From contig NW_020825289.1 of assembly GCF_003286085.1 (NCBI RefSeq), forward strand, positions 310,001 to 374,000: DNA of 64,000 nt. The letters are read 5' to 3'. Both the position numbers and the translations under genes were made by a program. The notes beneath the pieces are model-generated. The model saw nothing but the letters and a program-made list of their open reading frames with translations, was not told the origin of the DNA and searched no databases. Positions 55,238 through 62,231 of this stretch are shown piece after piece. Within the stretch, counting starts at the first letter, position 1, and each line of letters opens with the position of its first letter. The DNA is from Drosophila persimilis (Eukaryota > Arthropoda > Insecta > Diptera > Drosophilidae).

Positions 55238-57005
55238 CCAACAATTCTGAGTAAAGCTACTCTGGTCATCCGTACCCATACGGTTTACCGAGGTCGAACG
55301 GCATTTTCAGTCCCTTGTTAAATGAATGTTCTTTACTTCATGATCTTCGACTAGTAAAGCCGGTGTTTTTTTACCGGGTCGAGACGGGGTTCCAGGTTGT
55401 GTACTCATTTACTGAGCCGAGACATTGTGTGGATCCTTACTTAAACTATTCACCCTGTCCATTGATTCTTCCTGCTTTCCCCCGATCAGGAAGGAATCGT
55501 TTATAATTCCTCTCCATAAAAAGGTAGCAAGTCTGACGCAAAAAACTATAGAGGTATAGCAAAGTTAACCTTAACCTTAACCTAACCTAACCCTACTTAA
55601 ACTATTCACCCTGTCCATTGATTCTTCCTGCTTTCCCCCGATCAGGAAGGAATCGTTTATAATTCCTCTCCATAAAAAGGTAGCAAGTCTGACGCAAAAA
55701 ACTATAGAGGTATAGCAAAGTTATATCTCCAACTCATCATGGATTTATAAGGCGGCGATCAATCACCACGAATCTGTAGAGTTTACCTCTTTCATTATTA
55801 AAGGCTTTCAAGGTAACTTACAGACTTACAGGATGTCCTTTACACCGACTTTAGTAAAGCATTTGACTCTGTAAACCATTCCCTTTAGCAAATAAACTTG
55901 ACCTTTTAGGTTTTCCACCCCACATCTTGAGATGGATTTCTAGCTACCTTTGTTTCAGGTGTCAAAAAGTCCTCTTCAAAAACTCCCTCTCTTTACCAGT
56001 AGAGCTTTCTTCGGGAGTACTACAGGGCAGCCATCTAGGCCCCTTACTCTTCACACTCTTTATTAATGACTTGCCTTCAGTATTAACATACTCTCGAGTA
56101 CTTATGTATGCGGATGATGTTAAATTCTGTGTCCAGTATAAGGACATTTCATTTCATTCTCGCTTGCAATCCGATCTCAATAACTTTCAGTCATGGTGCA
56201 AACTTGATACACCTTAATGCCTCGAAATGCAAAGTTATGACATTTCATCGTTCTAGCCCTTGTTGGTGGATGATCTTGGTGTTATATTAGACGTCAAGTT
56301 ACAGTTTTCCGAACACATTTCTACTATGGTAAATAAGGCCATGGGCGTGCTTGGGTTTATAAAGAGGTGGTCAAAGGAATTTGACGACTGTACCTCGCTA
56401 GTTCGTCCGATCTTAAAATACGGCTCCTGTGTATGGTGCCCTTAGCACAAAGTACACCAGGACCGTGTAGAATCAGTACAGAACAACTTTTTAGTCGTTG
56501 CTCTGCGGGGCCTTAACTGGGTTGCGGATGTGAGACTCCTATTTTACTTAAGTGGACTACTAATAGTAAACCTGCCATCCTTCGTTAACCGTAGAAAAAG
56601 TGGTGTGATTTTTATGCACAACTTGATCAATGGTGACGTAGAAAGCTCTGATCTGTTGAGCGATTCCTATCAGATTCACTACCGTTGTCTATTCCACTTT
56701 GTAGTTAGAATTATACCTTGCATGAACCGTTTAGGGTCTTGTGCTCGGATTATAATTCCCTCTACCATATTATTTCCACCATGATTCCCTTCCTCTTATT
56801 AAATTACTAATACTCAAATACCTTGCTCGTAATTAGCAATTTTAGTGGTATTTGTATTTTGAATGCATGATTAGTTGTAGTAATATTTTAGTACTTAGTG
56901 GTTAGTAATGTTTAGTTCTAATTTTCCTCGCATATTAGTCTAACAGCTATCGGTTCGGTTAACGCGTCGCGCTTCATGCGGCAGTGCCATTCGGTCGGTT
57001 GGGCT
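55238..57005 (+). pseudogene. CR1-like ORF2 and 3' UTR right of the BEL element
   Basis: Pieces in order: RT N-terminus (55300-55560, frameshifted), a duplicated block (55439-55723), 'TDFSKAFDSVNHS'-like palm near 55845-55885, 'RWISSYLCFRCQKVLFKNSL' and 'GVLQGSHLGPLLFTLFINDL' with the YADD box near 56105, thumb (56260-56450) and C-terminus (56530-56800), then the GC-rich 3' UTR block to about 57005. At least six frame breaks. Confidence 0.83.
55439..55723 (+). repeat. 129-bp tandem duplication with CCTAA-rich filler
   Basis: 55439-55567 and 55595-55723 read identically. Between them lie 27 bp (55568-55594) composed of AACCTT/CCTAA words. The duplication is confined to this CR1-like copy. Confidence 0.9.
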
Positions 57006-57272
57006 GGAGGCGGTCAAAGCATTGTGCATAACTAGTTGGGACAGCAGAGTGGACACGGTAAAGGCGAATATCAGCCGAAAGAAGTCCGATCTAAAAGATA
57101 CCTATGTCCAACATGAAACTAGATTCATCGCTGAGGAACTTGTGCTGTATTTGTATCCACCTAAAGGGATAATGGCTTTGAATCTGATCTGAAAAATGTC
57201 AAAAAGCTTGCTGAAAACTTGGAATTGGCTCATCATTTGACTGTCACAATTAAACCAGAATTTTAAGAATCT
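57006..57272 (+). pseudogene. Unidentified protein C-terminal fragment
   Basis: From 57020 the plus frame reads 'SWDSRVDTVKANISRKKSDL' and 'ETRFIAEELVLYLYPP', then after a one-base shift near 57170 'LKNVKKLAENLELAHHLTV' and a stop at 57265-57267. The composition looks like a real host-type protein, and AATAAA occurs about 50 bases later. I do not recognise the family. It could be a retropseudogene or an unfamiliar element. Confidence 0.4.
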
Positions 57273-57618
57273 ACAATTTAGGCTGCGATTGCTTTACTTT
57301 GTTAATCCCAAAAGAAAAATAAACTAAATGATTAAAATTAATATCGCCCCGTCTCATGTACGTACATATATGCATTAGGGTGTCCCTTATTTTTATACCA
57401 CCAAAATTTCTGCATGCATACTATTGATCGCCAGCAAATTATTTTTAACATACGTACAACTTATATGATTCAGCGTAGCTTAGAGTAATTTTAGTAACCA
57501 AAACATATTATTTTTATGTATATGTATAACTAACAAAAAACACGAGAAATTAACAAAAATCTTTCATTTTGCTTGCGAAAAATAAGAGCACCGTATTAGA
57601 TATGTTGTTAAATCTTAC
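57273..57618 (-). other. Intronic AT-rich sequence (start of the large Gprk1 intron)
   Basis: Begins on the minus strand with the donor 'gtaagattt' at 57610-57618. No other feature seen. Confidence 0.5.
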
Positions 57619-57693
57619 TTCAAACAAATCCACCGGAACTTCATTTTTTAATAAATATTTTTGAACACTTGCTACAGCATCTTTGGAGTATTC
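57619..57693 (-). CDS. Gprk1: Gprk1 exon (RGS-homology domain)
   Basis: 75 bp, 25 codons: '[19 protein letters not shown]' and 'PVDLFE'. Acceptor '...atattttag' precedes it and donor 'gtaagattt' follows. Equivalent to the GRK2 segment ending '...VPPDLF'. Phase 0 on both sides; a 58-bp intron with consensus ends separates it from the upstream exon, and about 20 kb of transposon-filled intron from the downstream exon at 37570-37631. Confidence 0.92.
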
Positions 57694-57751
57694 CTAAAAT
57701 ATAAAATGCATTAATTGCATTAATAAACCGTTTTTTACCAAGATTACTTAC

Positions 57752-57853
57752 ATAAGTGTGTGAGAGCATTTCCTCCATTATAAAATTATCATAGATTTCC
57801 CTTGCCAGCTTTTTACGTTCTTCATAACATTCTGTTTTTTCAAAACTCTTTAT
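57752..57853 (-). CDS. Gprk1: Gprk1 exon (RGS-homology domain)
   Basis: 102 bp, 34 codons: '[20 protein letters not shown]' and '[14 protein letters not shown]', aligning with the GRK2/3 segment 'EERxxxxREIFDxxIMxELL'. Acceptor '...ttatatttttcag' and donor 'gtaagtaat' are both consensus. Codons are intact and evolutionarily conserved in character, unlike every transposon ORF around. The preceding exon is not within the window, so further upstream introns must also be long. Confidence 0.92.
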
Positions 57854-57877
57854 CTGAAAAATATAAATATAGAAAAT

Positions 57878-57902
57878 GTATATATATATACATTATATAT
57901 AT

Positions 57903-57935
<33 letters not shown>

Positions 57936-57936
57936 T
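57878..57936. repeat. (TA)n microsatellite
   Basis: About 55 bases of near-perfect TA dinucleotides, followed by a short DINE-1-like piece (57938-57995, 'gggcgtgcaaaaagtttgaa', 'cagtgtgatat') of the subfamily seen at 36990-37443. Confidence 0.9.
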
Positions 57937-58019
57937 GGGCGTGCAAAAAGTTTGAAACGAACTTGAGTCAGTGTGATATCGTAGAAGTATGGACAAAAAA
58001 AATAGTTAACCAACTTTTT

Positions 58020-58335
58020 CTACAGTTCAGTTGCGAGGAATGCCGCGCTGTTGAGGACGACATACTTTCGTTCAGAAGCCAGACGCGGAGTAATTTCAAT
58101 AAGTTGATCGTGGGCTTTAAGCAGCAATATGATAGGGTCTTGGCCATGGACACTCAGTTCAGCAGTCTACAGCTACTGGCTAGGCCTCCGAGGCGCAGGC
58201 TGGCGACTTCGCGGCACTGTTGTATGCGCCTCCCAGCTGCCGGCAGTTCCGACCAATCCGTTAGTGCAGCAGCTAATATCATTTGCAACTCCATGAGCAG
58301 AACAGCTGCTCATTCTTCTCTCTCTTTCGCTTAAT
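58020..58335 (+). pseudogene. CR1-like ORF1 fragment
   Basis: Reads 'FSCEECRAVEDDILSFRSQT', 'FKQQYDRVLAMDTQFSSLQL' and 'RPPRRRLATSRH', a diverged relative of the ORF1 at 46 kb (CEACRAVQNDM... AMESQFGSLQL). The zinc finger and tail are missing. Another CR1-like scrap (58366-58480) follows. Confidence 0.72.
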
Positions 58336-58480
58336 AAAGTTTTGTCAAATTTCACTGTTCTAATGCAAAAAATTATAGAGGTATATAAAGTTATCCGCTA
58401 TTCCCAAAATTTTGGATACAATTTTAACTCCGCACATGCGCTATCTTAATTGGAGTTCACCTGCTAAGCTAAGGAGCTTT

Positions 58481-58750
58481 TTCCCTAGATGTTGAAAATT
58501 AATTAAATGAAACGTCGAGCAGTTTTAAGCCGATGGCTACGAAGATCAGTTTAAGACTGATTAAACGCGGGCGGGCCGAATTGCAAGCGGGTGAACTAAC
58601 AAAAGATAGTGCTATAGCAGCTCGGGGCTGGAGTTACGCTGAGCATGAGTGATAGAGAGCAAAGAACAGCTTAGATGCTGCAGCTTCAGTAACGAAACGA
58701 ACATGGATAGCGAGACGAATGAACGGCCGCCTTTATTGCGGTAACAATGA
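58481..58750. other. Non-coding stretch, nothing recognised
   Basis: GC-richer than the surroundings, with no coding or repeat assignment. Confidence 0.3.
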
Positions 58751-58984
58751 TTTTTTTTTTTTTACATCATAAACGAATTTATTAAGCAATCTAAACTGTA
58801 TAAATATAAACAAAGTTAAGTACCCATAGGAAAAATAAAATAAATAAACATCGTTCGAGTCGAAGGCCAAAGCAGGCTGTGCCCGGTAAAATAGATATTA
58901 GGCTTAACATTATGATAAGTGTAATCTGTTAAAATACAACATAAAATAAATAAAACTAAAAACAAAAAAGTTTAACGCCTTTAA
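58751..58984 (-). terminator. 3' UTR, poly(A) signal and encoded poly(A) tract
   Basis: On the minus strand the MOZART1-like frame is followed by AT-rich sequence, an AATAAA at 58778-58783 and, 14 bases on, a run of 13 A (58751-58763). A genomic poly(A) run at the correct distance from the signal is a mark of reverse-transcribed mRNA. Confidence 0.6.
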
Positions 58985-59265
58985 TTATTTAATGAGCTGA
59001 ACTAGAGACTGGGAGTGCACTCCACATTCAAGAAGGCTCACACATTCGGTCATAGTGTCTGGACATATCCCAGCATTTAACAATGTAGACAATCCATCAA
59101 TAATTGTACGTATTATATTTGACTTAACCGTTTCTAAATGTTTAACTGTAGTAATATTTGATATATCAGTAAATGGTAAGACATCTTTTAAGCCGTGATT
59201 TTTTCTGATAATTAAAATTTCAAACTGGATTTTCCAAAAATATTATAAGGTACTGCAAGCTGCGT
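58985..59265 (-). pseudogene. Mzt1: MOZART1-like (mitotic-spindle organising protein 1) coding fragment
   Basis: The minus frame open from 59265 to the stop at 58985-58987 contains 'IIRTIIDGLSTLLNAGICPD' and 'TMTECVSLLECGVHSQSLVQ', then 'LIK' and stop. MOZART1 proteins have the pattern L-N-T-G-L-x-x-E-T-L-x-x-C-V-x-L-x-E-x-G-x-N-P-E-A-L-x-x-V-I-K; spacing and key L, N, G, T, C, V, L, E, G, L, I, K positions coincide without gaps. MOZART1 binds gamma-tubulin-complex proteins at microtubule-organising centres. There is no initiator ATG in frame before the domain; an acceptor-like 'ttttaattatcag' at 59205-59217 could begin an exon. It may be a last exon, a diverged gene copy or a retropseudogene. 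Confidence 0.6.
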
Positions 59266-59489
59266 CTAATTATTGTTGTATATAATAATTGTTTTGATCG
59301 CTGCGAATTTTTCGTGTCTAGATCCGGTTGGAATTTGAATTGTATTTAATTTTTGTGTTTGTAGGGAAAAATTGATTTGTATGTTGGGCAGTTCAGAAAG
59401 CAAACTATAAAATAGTATAGATTTACTTAAGGCATCACTGAATATAATTTATGATATTTTGCTGCTCCCCCCGTTAGAAGCCTGACTTT
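59266..59489 (-). other. Sequence 5' of the MOZART1-like frame
   Basis: The minus strand is open for about 50 codons in the same frame before a TAG at 59266-59268 ('SDALSKSILFYSLLSEL', 'NFSLQTQKLN'). Unidentified: AT-rich, possibly chance or part of a longer ancestral ORF. Confidence 0.3.
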
Positions 59490-60013
59490 CAACAGCATCT
59501 TTAAGGGGTATCTTAAATCTTTAGATCTTTAAGATCTGGTCTGATGAGCTTGTGAGGTAGCTCAAAGGGGGCCTAGCTGAGGCCACCGGACGGGTCGCGG
59601 GTTGCGGATAGCGAACGGCCTACCTCGGTAGGTCAGCTGCGAATAAGCGGGCATCCCTCACGGGAGAGTACCGAAATAAGCAGTCCCGGACAGCCAGCGG
59701 GTGTTCGGAAAGTAGCAACACCGACGATGCGCTTGTGGTGCCGCCTCAATAAGTAGCTCACACACTCCCATCCATACACAATACATACCCACATCCCAAC
59801 CCCCACATCCACCTCACACCGGGCCGGACTAAGTGTGTTACTCGACCCGTGCCGAGAGTCAGCCTGGCTGGGGGCCTGGTATAAAAAATAGCCCAGTCTC
59901 TAACGGAGGGCTCAGGGACTTGGCAGCCCCCTGTTCTAATGATGCCTTACCCGGGCAACGTGGATCTCTGCCCGGGCTGACCTTTCCCTTTCTCTGCATC
60001 TCGTGGGAACAAG
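59490..60013 (+). promoter_or_regulatory. LOA-clade 5' UTR, strongly structured
   Basis: Contains several complementary GC-rich words, for example 'ggcctagctga' (59570s) with 'taggtcagct' (59630s), and 'cccgggcaacgtggatctctgcccggg' as a hairpin at 59950-59978. Elements of this clade are reported to carry an HDV-like self-cleaving ribozyme at the 5' end; I could not draw a complete one here. Confidence 0.45.
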
Positions 60014-61363
60014 ATGTATAACAACAAAAACAAAAAAACCAACAAAAAAACAAATGAGTGCGGCGCTCCCCAAATGCCAACTGGGAGCAATCCCAAGCTC
60101 GGAAAGGCAGCGGCCCAAAGGCCTGGCCCAACCGGCTCTATAGTAGGGAATACCTACAAGGTGGAAGGTGCCTGTGCGAACCCGAGGGGGTCCCATCCCG
60201 AATCCGGTGTGGGTGGCAAGGTAACTCCCGAAGCTGACACCTTGGAAGGAAAGCTAAGCAATATTGCGGCTGCCCGACCTTCTGGTAAAGCGGAGGGGGT
60301 TGACTTGCCGTCGACAAGCGCCCAAGCCAGACGATACTCATATGCCGAAAAGAGGAGTGCAGGGCACATACTCCGTCGGCAACACGCCAGCAGTGAAGCC
60401 AGCCCATCAGCCGAATGGCTGAAGAAGGTGGAATGGGCTTCGGCCGTACTTCCGGAGTTCACCTTAGAACAGAAAAAGGTGGCTCCCCAAGCCAAGAGGC
60501 AGCGCTCGCAGGAGACACCGGGACCGGTAGCAAAGCGCTCCAGAGTGCTGCCAAATGTCTCCTTTGCGCAGATTGCCAAGGAGAGGACGCTAATTGGTGT
60601 CCTCGACAAAGGCAGCGCAGAGGGGAGAATCCCAAGGAGTCAGTGGAAGTGGGTGGAAGCGGCATTGGCCGACCGCTGCTTCGAACTCCTCGACAAAGAC
60701 CCTGGACCTCCGCCAGTCTGCAAGGGCATGGGGTGGTTCCAGGGCAATGTTAAGATAATTGCCTGCGAAGACGAGCGCTCTGTGAAGCTTTACAAAGCGG
60801 CGGTAGCGCAGGTCGGCGAGGTTTATGCTGGGGCGAAACTCGTCGCAGTCGACTGGAGCGAGGTGCCCAGCAGACCGAGGGCCAGAATTTGGGTGCCGGC
60901 TACCTTTAAGGAGCCAGAACGCATCCTCAAGATGTTGCAGAGATGCAACCCAGGACTACCAACCTCCGATTGGAAGGTAGCCAAAGTTGAGACGACACAA
61001 GGGCCGACTAACCAGGCAGTTCTCGTTCTCAATAAAGAGTCGCTGGCCCCGATAGAGGCAGCAAAAGGAGAGCTAAACTTCGGCTTCAGCTCGGTCACCA
61101 TCAAGGTGTACAAATCGGACGCGGCGGCCGCGGCGCTTCCTGTCGTCAACCCAGACGTGCAGGATGTCGTTGCGGAGATCGAAGCGCCTGACGACGAGCT
61201 GGAGCCAGACCAGGAAGGCTTCTCCTCAGAGACAGAACTGATGCTCGACTTCGAGTCAATGTGCCGAGAGAGAGTCTCAGATGACTCGGACGCGGACATC
61301 ACGATGGTGGAGAATCTTGAAGATGGTCCTAAGGATCCTTCAAATAAATCTCCACCACTGTAA
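60014..61363 (+). CDS. LOA-clade ORF1 protein (449 residues)
   Basis: Lys/Asn-rich start ('MYNNKNKKTNKKTNECG'), low-complexity basic middle, and from about residue 185 a conserved domain: 'FAQIAKERTLIGVLDKGSAE', 'RIPRSQWKWVEAALADRCFE', 'GMGWFQGNVKIIACEDERSV', 'SRPRARIWVPATFKEPERIL' and 'LNFGFSSVTIKVYKSDAA'. This resembles the DUF4780-type domain of LOA-clade ORF1 proteins, thought to bind RNA. Acidic C-terminus. Open throughout, with the ATG after a pyrimidine/A-rich leader; its end overlaps the start of ORF2 by about 40 bp, which suggests coupled or re-initiated translation. Confidence 0.8.
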   Translation: MYNNKNKKTNKKTNECGAPQMPTGSNPKLGKAAAQRPGPTGSIVGNTYKVEGACANPRGSHPESGVGGKVTPEADTLEGKLSNIAAARPSGKAEGVDLPSTSAQARRYSYAEKRSAGHILRRQHASSEASPSAEWLKKVEWASAVLPEFTLEQKKVAPQAKRQRSQETPGPVAKRSRVLPNVSFAQIAKERTLIGVLDKGSAEGRIPRSQWKWVEAALADRCFELLDKDPGPPPVCKGMGWFQGNVKIIACEDERSVKLYKAAVAQVGEVYAGAKLVAVDWSEVPSRPRARIWVPATFKEPERILKMLQRCNPGLPTSDWKVAKVETTQGPTNQAVLVLNKESLAPIEAAKGELNFGFSSVTIKVYKSDAAAAALPVVNPDVQDVVAEIEAPDDELEPDQEGFSSETELMLDFESMCRERVSDDSDADITMVENLEDGPKDPSNKSPPL

Positions 61364-62231
61364 AGCAGCATCGGCTGCTCTCATACTCCGCCTAGACGCA
61401 AGCGGAGCTGACGTAGTCCTGATCCAGGAGCCTTGGGTGGTAGGAGGCAAGGTCTGTGGATTGGGGACGAGGGAATACAAGATCATTGTATCCCAAAATG
61501 AAGGTAAAATCCGTACCTGCATACTTGCTAGAAAGCACCTAAATATCTTTCTGCTCCACAATTATAGCGATGGAGATAACACGGCGGCAAGCCTAGAACT
61601 AAGAACTAACCTACTTATAGGTTGCGATGCCAACGCCCACCACACCCAATGGGGGAGTACGGACACGAATGTAAGGGGTGAGTCACTGTTCAGCTTCATC
61701 CTGAACTCAAATTTATTCATATGCAATCGGGGTAATGACCCCACATTTATAATTAAAAATCGGCAGGAGGTCATTGACCTCACGCTAGTGTCAAGCAAAC
61801 TGCTGGACACAATCAAGAGCTGGAGAGTCCTAGGAGACCACTCCTTCTCGGACCACAGGTATATCGAGACGATATTATCCTTCGATATTCCCAAACCAAC
61901 CGACTATATCAACCCTAGAAAAGCCAACTGGGAAAAATATAGCACAACGCTGGAGGAGCTACTCCCTCCTAACGCCCCTAATTGCCCGAACACTGAAGAC
62001 AACCTAAACCGTCTTGTGTACAGGTTTACGGATGCGTGCAACAAAGCCTTCAAGGCAGCATGTCCTTCTACCAGACCAAGGGGAAAAAAGAAACCCCCCT
62101 GGTGGTCTAAGCAACTAGACACCCTTCGTAGAACTTGCAGGACTCTATTCAATAGAGCCACAAGAACTAAGGAGGATACTCACTGGGCAGACTATAAATC
62201 CACTATACAAAAAGGAAACGAGGAAGGCTAA
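61323..62231 (+). pseudogene. LOA-clade ORF2 N-terminus: endonuclease with internal deletion
   Basis: Starts 'MVLRILQINLHHCKAASAAL', with 'DVVLIQEPWVVGGKVCGLG' (E of the AP-endonuclease), 'NLLIGCDANAHHTQWGSTDT' and 'LGDHSFSDHRYIE' (SDH motif). Between 'DGDNTAASLE' and 'LRTNLLIGCDA' about 50-60 residues typical of the family are missing. After 'KKPPWWSKQLDTLRRTCRTL' the frame is lost in an A-rich run near 62210, and a stop occurs at 62229-62231. The ATG at 61323 fits the family start better than one at 61281. Confidence 0.8.

Noticed and set aside
55568..55594. CCTAA-rich tract as a chromosome end
   Set aside because: Only 27 bp, flanked on both sides by the same CR1-like block; Drosophila does not use this telomere repeat.
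59541..59548. CTGATGAG, the conserved core word of hammerhead ribozymes, in the LOA-clade 5' UTR
   Set aside because: No GAAA strand at the required position and stems II and III cannot be paired, so it is taken as coincidence.
60415..60753. Alternative 112-codon frame inside LOA-clade ORF1, and long antisense frames at 60154-60609 and 60823-61371
   Set aside because: A by-product of high GC content; the 449-codon frame carries the conserved domain.
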